In this document: piece by piece, positions 56,597 through 64,000 of the stretch
Numbering within the stretch: the first letter of the stretch is position 1
Layout of the letters: the number at the start of each line of letters is the position of its first letter
DNA from: Comamonadaceae bacterium
Lineage (GTDB): Bacteria; Pseudomonadota; Gammaproteobacteria; Burkholderiales; Burkholderiaceae_C
Direction: 5' to 3'
Length of the DNA: 64,000 nucleotides
Assembly (NCBI GenBank): GCA_947378785.1
Contig: CANCLK010000006.1
Coordinates: forward strand, 1-64,000
Position numbers and translations under genes: made by a program
Notes under the pieces: generated by a model
The model's database searches: none
Told to the model about the DNA's origin: nothing
What the model saw: the letters and a program-made list of their open reading frames with translations, nothing else

Positions 56597-56710
56597 ATGA
56601 CACCTGAACAAAAAAAGAGCAACCGCCGTCTGGGTTTTATCCTGGCGACGGTCGCATTCGTGTTTTTCGTCGGTTTCGTGGCACGCTCAATTTTGCTTAG
56701 CCGCGGTTGA
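56597..56710 (+). CDS. Cytochrome oxidase small assembly protein-like, 37 aa (not in supplied ORF track)
   Basis: ATG at 56597: MTPEQKKSNRRLGFILATVAFVFFVGFVARSILLSRG*; single TM, between coxA and ctaG. Confidence 0.75.
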   Translation: MTPEQKKSNRRLGFILATVAFVFFVGFVARSILLSRG

Positions 56711-56721
56711 ACTCGAAAGCT

Positions 56722-57354
56722 ATGGCAAACACGCGCGAAAACTCGAAAATGTTGGGCAAACTGGGCGTCATCGTGCTGGGCATGTTCGCTTTCGGTTATG
56801 CGCTGGTGCCGCTTTACAAAGCCATTTGCGAGATGACCGGTATCAATGTTCTGGCGCTGAGCGTCAAGCAAATTCCCGGTGCTTCGTCTTCACAAGCTGC
56901 AAACACACAGGTCGACAAGACGCGCAGCATCACGGTCGAGTTTGACGCTAATTCGCGTGGGCCTTGGCATTTCAAGCCTGCTATGCGCAGCTTGCAGGTG
57001 CACCCAGGCGAACTCACGACCGTCATGTACGAGTTTCAAAACGTCCAAGACCGTGTCATGTCAGCCCAAGCTATTCCGAGCTACGCTCCACGGCAGTCTG
57101 CAGCGCATTTCAACAAGCTGGAGTGTTTTTGCTTCAACCAGTACACACTGGCGCCCGGGGAGAAAAAAGAATGGCCTGTGGCTTTTGTCATTGACAACAA
57201 GTTGCCCAAGGATGTCACCACGATCACGCTGTCTTACACCTTCTTTGAAGTGGGTGGCAGAACACCGGCGGCACCCCCGGGCTTCCAAGATAAATCAGCC
57301 TTGAAGCCGGTCGCAGCTGCGACTGTCATCAAGCCGGAGGTCGTCGGTCTATGA
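56722..57354 (+). CDS. ctaG: Cytochrome c oxidase assembly protein (Cox11)
   Basis: FGYALVPLYKAICEMTGINVL...CFCFNQYTLAPGEKKEWPVAFVIDNKLP; start at MANTREN. Confidence 0.93.
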   Translation: MANTRENSKMLGKLGVIVLGMFAFGYALVPLYKAICEMTGINVLALSVKQIPGASSSQAANTQVDKTRSITVEFDANSRGPWHFKPAMRSLQVHPGELTTVMYEFQNVQDRVMSAQAIPSYAPRQSAAHFNKLECFCFNQYTLAPGEKKEWPVAFVIDNKLPKDVTTITLSYTFFEVGGRTPAAPPGFQDKSALKPVAAATVIKPEVVGL

Positions 57355-57554
57355 GTGCCCGTTCAACTGCGTTAACGATTTTGCACACAGTCAAGGCTGT
57401 GGCGTGGTCTTTCATTGGTTTGCGCGGCAGCAAAGACTCCGAACAAAATGCCAAGAAGCTGAATCCCCTGCACATCATTGCGGTCGCTCTGGTGTTTATA
57501 TTTTTGTTTGTGGGTGCTTTGGTCTTGCTTGTGAATTGGGTGGTGCCGACGTAG
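57351..57554 (+). CDS. DUF2970 family small membrane protein
   Basis: HTVKAVAWSFIGLRGSKDSEQNAKKLNPLHIIAVALVFIFLFVGALVLLVNWVV in the cox operon. Confidence 0.85.
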   Translation: MSARSTALTILHTVKAVAWSFIGLRGSKDSEQNAKKLNPLHIIAVALVFIFLFVGALVLLVNWVVPT

Positions 57555-57659
57555 GCTAGGTTCAGCGTTATCAAAGACAAAAGTGCCCCCCTGACAAACA
57601 GTTGTGGGGCACAAGATTTTTCGAAAATTATAGAATTTAGAGAGAACAGAGGAATAGAG

Positions 57660-58541
57660 ATGTCTTCAGCAACACACGGGTCAACCCCTTATTATTTCGT
57701 GCCGGGTCCCTCCCGTCATCCTGCCATGGCTGCCTTGGGCCTGTTTTTCGTGATCCTGGGTGCAGGCCAGTGGATCAACGGCGTCGGCTGGGGTGCTTAT
57801 TCGCTAACCTTGGGCATGATCCTATTTCTCGGCGTGTTGTTCCAGTGGTTCAGCCAAGCCGTGGGTGAAAGCGAAGGCGGCAGCTACGGTCGGAAGATTG
57901 ACATGTCGTTCCGCTGGAGCATGAGCTGGTTTATCTTTTCGGAAGTGATGTTTTTCGGTGCCTTTTTCACCGCACTCTGGTGGGCTCGTTCGCACTCCAT
58001 CCCTGCACTGGGTAGCTTGGAAAATGCGCTGCTATGGCCTGACTTCAAAGCCGTCTGGCCGAGCATGGCCGCCGGCATGACGGCTTCGCCCGCCGGCATT
58101 ATTGAGCCCTTCAGCACCGTTGGCCCCTTCTGGTTGCCAACGATCAACACAGCCTTGTTGCTCAGCTCCGGTGTGACGCTGACCATTGCCCACCATGCCT
58201 TGCGTGATGGGAACCGTGCACGCACTCTTGGCTTTATGTGGGTCACAGTGTTTCTGGGTCTTCTATTCTTGTTCGTGCAGGGCTATGAGTACGCCCATCT
58301 TTACAGCGACTTGAATCTCAAGATGTCCTCCGGTATCTATGGATCAACTTTTTATCTGCTGACGGGCTTTCACGGTTTTCACGTGTTCGTTGGCATGCTG
58401 ATGTTGTTGTTCATCACTTTGCGTCTAGGCAAGGGCCATTTCACTGCTGAGCGTCACTTTGGATTTGAGGGCGCAGCCTGGTACTGGCACTTTGTCGACG
58501 TCGTCTGGCTGGGTCTTTACATTCTGGTTTACTGGCTCTGA
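57660..58541 (+). CDS. coxC: Cytochrome c oxidase subunit III
   Basis: YYFVPGPSRHPAMAALGLFFVILGAGQWING...GFHGFHVFVGMLMLLFITLRL...WYWHFVDVVWLGLYILVYWL. Confidence 0.96.
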   Translation: MSSATHGSTPYYFVPGPSRHPAMAALGLFFVILGAGQWINGVGWGAYSLTLGMILFLGVLFQWFSQAVGESEGGSYGRKIDMSFRWSMSWFIFSEVMFFGAFFTALWWARSHSIPALGSLENALLWPDFKAVWPSMAAGMTASPAGIIEPFSTVGPFWLPTINTALLLSSGVTLTIAHHALRDGNRARTLGFMWVTVFLGLLFLFVQGYEYAHLYSDLNLKMSSGIYGSTFYLLTGFHGFHVFVGMLMLLFITLRLGKGHFTAERHFGFEGAAWYWHFVDVVWLGLYILVYWL

Positions 58542-58602
58542 GTTGTTGCCGGCGAGACGCTGCATCGCAGCGTCATCGCTGTTTAGCCTACAAACAGAAC
58601 CT

Positions 58603-58638
58603 CATAAAAAAGGCCGCACTGATGCGGCCTTTTTTATG
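58603..58638. terminator. Bidirectional Rho-independent terminator between coxC and the convergent twin-TM gene
   Basis: Perfect 16-bp inverted repeat CATAAAAAAGGCCGCA / TGCGGCCTTTTTTATG, 4-nt loop CTGA. Confidence 0.88.
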
Positions 58639-58672
58639 CCCGCGGTGCTGCGGTGGGTCGCTGGCTCTTCAT

Positions 58673-58894
58673 TCATCGACCCGTTGGCAGTCCTGTCGGT
58701 TGAATGTAGCCAAGCTTCCATGCCAGCAAGATGCAGACAAACAGAAGAATCGACAATCCGACGCGAATGGCAAGGGCGCGAGCCATATGATTTGTCTTGG
58801 CTTTACCGCCAGTACCGTCCTTCATCATGAAGTAAAGGGCGAAAGCCAAGCTGCCCAAAATAGCGACAAAAGCGAAAGCAATGAGATAAGACAT
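58673..58894 (-). CDS. Twin transmembrane protein (DUF2909-like)
   Basis: MSYLIAFAFVAILGSLAFALYFMMKDGTGGKAKTNHMARALAIRVGLSILLFVCILLAWKLGYIQPTGLPTGR. Confidence 0.82.
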   Translation of the reverse strand: MSYLIAFAFVAILGSLAFALYFMMKDGTGGKAKTNHMARALAIRVGLSILLFVCILLAWKLGYIQPTGLPTGR

Positions 58895-59671
58895 ATGGAT
58901 GATTATCCGTCTATGAGAGCATCCGCACATTCGGGCCGATTCTGGGTCGTCACAGTGGCCGCGCTGCTGACGGTGGCACTGACCTTTTCGCTAGGTCAGT
59001 GGCAGCTTGGACGCGCTGCCCAAAAGCAAGCCTTGCAAGCTTCGCTCGACCAGAAAAAGGAATTGCCGCCATTGGGCCATGCTGAGTTGCTGGCAAGCCG
59101 AGAAAAGATCACGACTGAGTTAGTGGACAGGCAAATAGAGCTGACGGGTCGTTGGTTGAACGAACAGACGGTGTACCTTGACAACCGCCCGATGAATGCC
59201 AAGCCGGGTTTTTGGGTGATGACGCCTTTGCTGTTAACGGGGTCAGACAAGGCCGTGCTGGTTCAGCGTGGCTGGATTTCGCGTAATTTCAAAGACCGTA
59301 ACGCTCTGGCTCAAATCGAAACACCTAGCCAAACCGTCACGTTGTTAGGACGAATGGCCCCCGCGCCAGCCAAACTATATGCTTTCAAAGGGGCTGACAG
59401 CGGCCGCATCCGGCAAAATCTCGACATCCCAACTTTCGCTGCTGAAACCGGCTTGCCGTTGATCTCTGCGCTTGTGATTCAAATTGATCCCGCCAGCGAA
59501 GGGTTGCAGCGCGAATGGGCTGCGCCCAACACCGGGGTGGATAAACACTATGGTTATGCTGTGCAGTGGTTCGGACTTTGCGCCTTGGTGCTAGGTTTGT
59601 ACGTCTGGTTCCAGCTGATAGCGCCGTACCGTCAACGTCGGTCGGTGCCCCAATTTAATAACAAAGTCTGA
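58895..59671 (+). CDS. SURF1 family cytochrome oxidase assembly protein
   Basis: LGQWQLGRAAQKQALQASLDQKK...GRWLNEQTVYLDNRPMNAKPGFWVMTPL...VLVQRGWISRN...HYGYAVQWFGLCALVLGLYVWF; start may be 58913. Confidence 0.92.
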   Translation: MDDYPSMRASAHSGRFWVVTVAALLTVALTFSLGQWQLGRAAQKQALQASLDQKKELPPLGHAELLASREKITTELVDRQIELTGRWLNEQTVYLDNRPMNAKPGFWVMTPLLLTGSDKAVLVQRGWISRNFKDRNALAQIETPSQTVTLLGRMAPAPAKLYAFKGADSGRIRQNLDIPTFAAETGLPLISALVIQIDPASEGLQREWAAPNTGVDKHYGYAVQWFGLCALVLGLYVWFQLIAPYRQRRSVPQFNNKV

Positions 59672-59680
59672 AGATTCACC

Positions 59681-60391
59681 ATGTCCATTGAACCGACTTC
59701 ACCACGATCCAAGGAGCAGAGTCACCCTGATCAGGACCAGCCCCTTGGCCTCACCGTCCACGAACTTCCGCGAGTCGACCAAGCAGCCCCAGTCAATACC
59801 AACGGGCGCTTGAAGATGCTGCTGATCTTGCTGGTGTGCGCGGCTCCTGTCATTGCGTCTTACTTCATGTATTACGTGGTGCGGCCCGACGGTCGTCGCA
59901 ACTACGGCGAGCTCATCACCCCGCAGCGGCCTTTGCCGAGTTTCAATGTGACGATGGCCAGCGGTGCAGTGGTGCCTGCGACGTCGCTCAAAGACCAATG
60001 GCTCCTGATCAGCGTCGGCAGCGGCGCTTGTGATGCCGTGTGTCAACAACACTTGTACTTTCAACGTCAGCTGCGGGAATCCTTGGGGAGAGAGAAAGAA
60101 CGCGTGGATTGGATTTGGCTGGTCAACGACGACGTGTCCACGCCAGCTGCTCTAGAGCCCGCTCTCAAAGGCGCAACAGTATTGCGCGTGAGCCCGACTG
60201 ATCTGGTGCAATGGCTTGAAGCGGCGCCCGGCCAACGCCTGGCAGAACATTTGTACTTGGTTGATCCGATGGGCAACTGGATGATGCGTTTTCCGGCTGC
60301 GATGGATGCCGCTGGTGCAGCCAAAGCCAAGGTCGATCTCGAACGCTTGTTGCGCGCTTCCAGTAGCTGGGACAATGCAGGCCGCCCGTGA
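59681..60391 (+). CDS. Cox-operon membrane-anchored thioredoxin-fold-like hypothetical protein
   Basis: One TM, RRNYGELITPQRPLPSF, LKDQWLLISVGSGACDAVCQQHLYFQRQLRESLG; position between surf1 and ctaA. Confidence 0.8.
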   Translation: MSIEPTSPRSKEQSHPDQDQPLGLTVHELPRVDQAAPVNTNGRLKMLLILLVCAAPVIASYFMYYVVRPDGRRNYGELITPQRPLPSFNVTMASGAVVPATSLKDQWLLISVGSGACDAVCQQHLYFQRQLRESLGREKERVDWIWLVNDDVSTPAALEPALKGATVLRVSPTDLVQWLEAAPGQRLAEHLYLVDPMGNWMMRFPAAMDAAGAAKAKVDLERLLRASSSWDNAGRP

Positions 60392-61566
60392 CGGAGCAAG
60401 CACTTTACGACCTCAGTCCGGCCCTGCGCTTAATGCTCATGGGTCTGACTGTGGCACTTGGCCCGCTGGCTTGGGTCTGGCTGCGCAGCCGCCGTGCGCC
60501 GTTGCCGCACCGGCTCCGTATGCTGACGCTGGTGACGTTGTTCCTGACCTTTGACCTGGTGCTGTTCGGCGCCTTCACGCGCCTCACGGATTCTGGTCTT
60601 GGCTGCCCGGACTGGCCAGGTTGTTACGGCAATGCCAGCCCGCTGGGCGCGCACGCGGACATCACGCAAGCACAAGCAGCCATGCCCACGGGCCCGGTGA
60701 CGCATCCGAAAGCCTGGATCGAGATGATTCATCGCTACTTGGCAACCGGCGTCGGTGTGCTGATATTGACGCTGACCGCCGTCACTTGGCTGGCGCGTCA
60801 GCAAACTCGGAAGCAGCACGAACCGGCCGCCTCGTCTACCGGGAATAGTGCGTCCGATGTGTTGCAACCTTGGTGGCCAACACTGACATTGGTTTGGGTG
60901 TGCCTGCAAGGCGCTTTTGGTGCGTTGACGGTGACCATGAAACTCTTTCCAGCCATCGTCACTCTGCATTTGCTGGGTGGCATGGTCTTGCTGGCTTTGC
61001 TACGTGCACAGTCAGCACGTTTTGCAGTGGCTGCTGGTGATGTGCAGGTGGTGAACGTGACGCGCAGCACGTGGCTGTTGTTGCTGGTGGGCTTTGTCTT
61101 GCTGTGGCTGCAGATCGCTTTGGGCGGCTGGGTCAGCACCAATTACGCCGTACTGGCGTGTGCTGAATTCCCGTCCTGCCAAGGTTCCTTCTGGCCAGCC
61201 ATGGATTTCCGGCTTGGATTCACACTCTGGCGTGAACTCGGCGCTGGCCATGGGGACGCCAACTTCACCTTTGAAGCGCTGACTGCCGTTCACTACGTTC
61301 ACCGGCTGTCGGCTTACCTGGTGTTTGCAGCGCTGCTGCTGCTGGCGCGCCAGCTGTATCGCGTACCTGGCATGCGCGCACATGCCCACTGGATCTTGGC
61401 GCTGGTGTTGTTGCAACTTGTCACGGGTGTCAGCAATGTGGTGCTTGGCTGGCCTTTGTTGGCCGCTGTTTCGCACACCGGCGGCGCTGCGGCCTTGGTG
61501 GTGGTGTTGACCGGCGCTTTGTTTTCTTGCCGCCGTGCCACGCGGCCAGTTCTGCGCGAAAATTGA
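60388..61566 (+). CDS. ctaA: Heme A synthase (COX15/CtaA)
   Basis: [28 protein letters not shown]...[18 protein letters not shown]...[19 protein letters not shown]. Confidence 0.94.
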   Translation: MTEQALYDLSPALRLMLMGLTVALGPLAWVWLRSRRAPLPHRLRMLTLVTLFLTFDLVLFGAFTRLTDSGLGCPDWPGCYGNASPLGAHADITQAQAAMPTGPVTHPKAWIEMIHRYLATGVGVLILTLTAVTWLARQQTRKQHEPAASSTGNSASDVLQPWWPTLTLVWVCLQGAFGALTVTMKLFPAIVTLHLLGGMVLLALLRAQSARFAVAAGDVQVVNVTRSTWLLLLVGFVLLWLQIALGGWVSTNYAVLACAEFPSCQGSFWPAMDFRLGFTLWRELGAGHGDANFTFEALTAVHYVHRLSAYLVFAALLLLARQLYRVPGMRAHAHWILALVLLQLVTGVSNVVLGWPLLAAVSHTGGAAALVVVLTGALFSCRRATRPVLREN

Positions 61567-61585
61567 ATGCTTCACGATTGTCAGC

Positions 61586-62506
61586 ATGAATCCTACTGAA
61601 CCCTCTCCAGCGCCGAGTGCGCCACTGCCATTTTTAGTTTCCCGCTGGGCGCAGTTTTATGCGCTGACCAAGCCGCGCGTGGTGCAGCTGATTGTGTTTT
61701 GCGCGCTCATCGGCATGGTCTTGGCCGTGCCGGGCGTGCCAAGCTGGGCCGACGCGACACTGGCCCTGATCGCCTGTGCCGGTATCTGGCTGGTGGCCGG
61801 TGCAGCGGCAGCTTTCAACTGCCTCGTGGAGCAGCAGATCGACTCGAAAATGCGACGCACGGCGTGGCGTCCCACCGCGCAGGGGCAGTTGAACAACGCT
61901 TTGACGCTGGGTTTTTCGGCGCTGCTGTGCGCTGTCGGTTCATGGATTTTGTATGTCTGGGTGAACCCCTTGACCATGTGGCTGACGTTTGCCACCTTTG
62001 TCGGCTATGCCGTGGTGTACACCGTTATCCTGAAACCGCTGACGCCACAAAACATCGTCATTGGCGGTGCTTCTGGTGCCATGCCACCGGTGCTGGGTTG
62101 GGCTGCTATGACGGGCAGCGTCGGGCCTGAAGCGCTGATTCTGTTTCTCATCATCTTCTTGTGGACACCGCCGCACTTTTGGGCGCTGGCGCTCTACCGG
62201 GTCGAGGAGTATCGCAAGTCAGGTCTACCGATGTTGCCTGTGACACATGGCAATGAGTTCACTCGATTGCAAATTTTTCTTTACACGCTGGTGCTGTTTG
62301 CCGCCTGCCTGATGCCTTTTGTATTTCAAATGAGCGGCTGGTTTTACTTGGCTGCTGCGGTGATCTTGAGCATCGGCTTCAGCTGGTATGCCTGGCGGTT
62401 GTTGCGCGAGTATTCTGACGCTCTGGCGCGCAAGACCTTCAGGTTTTCCCTGATCCATTTGTCTTTGCTGTTTGCCGCCTTGCTAGTCGACCACTACCTC
62501 ATATGA
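61586..62506 (+). CDS. ctaB: Heme O synthase (protoheme IX farnesyltransferase)
   Basis: [26 protein letters not shown]...[25 protein letters not shown]...[32 protein letters not shown]. Confidence 0.95.
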   Translation: MNPTEPSPAPSAPLPFLVSRWAQFYALTKPRVVQLIVFCALIGMVLAVPGVPSWADATLALIACAGIWLVAGAAAAFNCLVEQQIDSKMRRTAWRPTAQGQLNNALTLGFSALLCAVGSWILYVWVNPLTMWLTFATFVGYAVVYTVILKPLTPQNIVIGGASGAMPPVLGWAAMTGSVGPEALILFLIIFLWTPPHFWALALYRVEEYRKSGLPMLPVTHGNEFTRLQIFLYTLVLFAACLMPFVFQMSGWFYLAAAVILSIGFSWYAWRLLREYSDALARKTFRFSLIHLSLLFAALLVDHYLI

Positions 62507-63120
62507 CATTCATCCATCTATCGACTTCGAGTCATCGACGGACCCTCCTTAAATCCGCGACCGCCGCGTTGACTGCAGCTCTGCTCACCGCTTGCGGCCC
62601 TGACAAACCGCAGTTCAAAAGCATCGACATCACCGGCGCCGACTATGCCAACGGCTTCAGCCTGAGTGATCACAACGGCGTGCAGCGCGACTTGAAAGAC
62701 TTCAAGGGCAAGGTCGTGGTGGTTTTCTTTGGTTTCACCCAATGTCCTGATGTGTGCCCCACTGCCTTGGCCGAGTTGGCTGAAGTGAAACGCAAACTCG
62801 GGGGCCAAGGCGATCGCTTGCAAGGCATCTTCATCACGGTCGATCCGGAGCGCGACACTGAGGAAGTGCTCAAGGCCTACATGGCTAATTTCGACCCGAG
62901 TTTTGTGGCCCTGCGGCCGACGATGGCGCAATTGCCCGAGGTTGCGAAAGCATTCAAGATTTACTACAAAAAGAGTGACGGTAAGACCGCTGGCAGCTAC
63001 ACCATGGACCACTCGGCGGGCAGCTACGTTTTTGATCCCGAAGGCCGCGTGCGCCTTTACACGCGCTACGGATCGGGTGCCGAGGCCTTGGCGGCTGACG
63101 TCGCGTTACTGTTGAAGTAA
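62503..63120 (+). CDS. SCO family copper chaperone
   Basis: Lipoprotein-like [35 protein letters not shown] CxxxC motif; ITVDPERDT. Confidence 0.94.
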   Translation: MTFIHLSTSSHRRTLLKSATAALTAALLTACGPDKPQFKSIDITGADYANGFSLSDHNGVQRDLKDFKGKVVVVFFGFTQCPDVCPTALAELAEVKRKLGGQGDRLQGIFITVDPERDTEEVLKAYMANFDPSFVALRPTMAQLPEVAKAFKIYYKKSDGKTAGSYTMDHSAGSYVFDPEGRVRLYTRYGSGAEALAADVALLLK

Positions 63121-63131
63121 CGCTGGGGGCC

Positions 63132-64000
63132 TCAAGCGTAGACCGCCAACACCTTCTTCATCTTTTTCATGGCCGCCACTTCAATCTGGCGAATACGCTC
63201 AGCGCTGACTTGGTATTCAGACGCCAGATCGTGCAGTGTCATGCCACCTGAACCATCGTCGTTCACATTCAACCAGCGCTCCTCAACAATCCGCCGTGAA
63301 CGCGGGTCGAGCTCTTCCAGCGCCGCAGAAATTCCATCGGTAGCGAGGACATCGCGCTGGTGCGATTCAATCAAGGCGGTCGGTTCATGACTGGCGTCAG
63401 ACAGATAGGCGATGGGGCCGAAGGCGTCTTCACCGTCATCGCTAGGGCTAGGGTCTAACAGCGTGTCGCCGCCAGACATACGCTGCTCCATCTCAATGAC
63501 TTCCTCGCGCTTGACGTTCAGCGTTTTGGCCATCGAATCAATCTGTGCTGCTGTCAACGTGTCGCGGTGCGTTGCCACATTGGCATCGTCCTTGAATCCT
63601 TGTTTCATCGAGCGCAAATTGAAGAACAGCTTGCGCTGCGCTTTGGTCGTGGCCATCTTGACCATGCGCCAGTTCTTCAAAATGTATTCATGAATCTCGG
63701 CTCTGATCCAGTGCAGGGCGTAACTCACCAGCCGGACATTTTGATCCGGATCAAAGCGCTTGACCGCCTTCATCAGCCCAATGTTGCCTTCTTGGATCAG
63801 GTCGCCGTGGGGTAGGCCGTAGCCCAAGTATTTGCGCGACACCGACACCACAAGGCGTAAGTGAGAGAGCACTAACTTACTGGCAGACTCAAGGTCGTTC
63901 TCTTCTTTGAGCTTGCGGCCAAATTCCTGCTCCTCCGCCAAGGTGAGCATGGGCAGGCGGTTGACCGCCGAAATATAAGCATCCAAATTGCCGAGCGGGG
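63132..64000 (-). CDS. rpoH: RNA polymerase sigma-32 factor (5' end beyond window)
   Basis: GNLDAYISAVNRLPMLTLAEEQEFGRKL...LRLVVSVSRKYLGYGLPHGDLIQEGNIGLMKAVKRFDPDQNVRLVSYALHWIRAEIHEYILKNWRMVKMATTKAQRKLFFNLR. Confidence 0.96.
   Translation of the reverse strand, partial: PLGNLDAYISAVNRLPMLTLAEEQEFGRKLKEENDLESASKLVLSHLRLVVSVSRKYLGYGLPHGDLIQEGNIGLMKAVKRFDPDQNVRLVSYALHWIRAEIHEYILKNWRMVKMATTKAQRKLFFNLRSMKQGFKDDANVATHRDTLTAAQIDSMAKTLNVKREEVIEMEQRMSGGDTLLDPSPSDDGEDAFGPIAYLSDASHEPTALIESHQRDVLATDGISAALEELDPRSRRIVEERWLNVNDDGSGGMTLHDLASEYQVSAERIRQIEVAAMKKMKKVLAVYA

Noticed and set aside
1-64000. CRISPR array, prophage or transposase
   Set aside because: No regularly spaced repeats, cas genes, integrase, phage structural genes or transposase ORFs seen.

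Overview
This window looks like a betaproteobacterial (Burkholderiales, probably Comamonadaceae-like) chromosome segment with no phage, rRNA or CRISPR. It falls into three blocks. (1) About 0.3-15.1 kb: a soxXYZA cluster on the minus strand whose soxA carries an in-frame TGA, a Tat-dependent gluconate-dehydrogenase-type GMC oxidoreductase/cytochrome c trio, tRNA-Arg(CCU), tamB-tamA, a VWA/CoxE-like protein with a MoxR ATPase, a cytochrome c4-like protein and a DUF1841 protein. (2) About 15.1-50.9 kb: a toxin-antitoxin pair followed by a long catabolic/transport island. The island carries pcaIJF, maleylacetate reductase and hydroxyquinol 1,2-dioxygenase (a complete lower hydroxyquinol route), a citryl-CoA-lyase-like protein with a type III CoA-transferase, a Liv-type ABC transporter, a triple-domain RidA-like protein, a TetR regulator, and a cyclase/BKACE/deacetylase/SDR operon. 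It contains eight Bug-type (TctC-like) solute receptors with no TctA/TctB membrane partner. (3) About 51.1-64 kb: core genes (trmL, comF-like, BioC-like methyltransferase, the coxBA-ctaG-coxC-surf1-ctaA-ctaB-sco operon, and rpoH). The most notable observations are the three RidA domains in one chain, where only one domain keeps the arginine I align with the catalytic residue; the soxA nonsense codon, after which the SoxA C-terminus is still readable in frame; a duplicated operator/promoter/leader upstream of two operons flanking a TetR gene; and the expansion of orphan Bug receptors. All calls come from reading the sequence and ORF translations; no database search was run.
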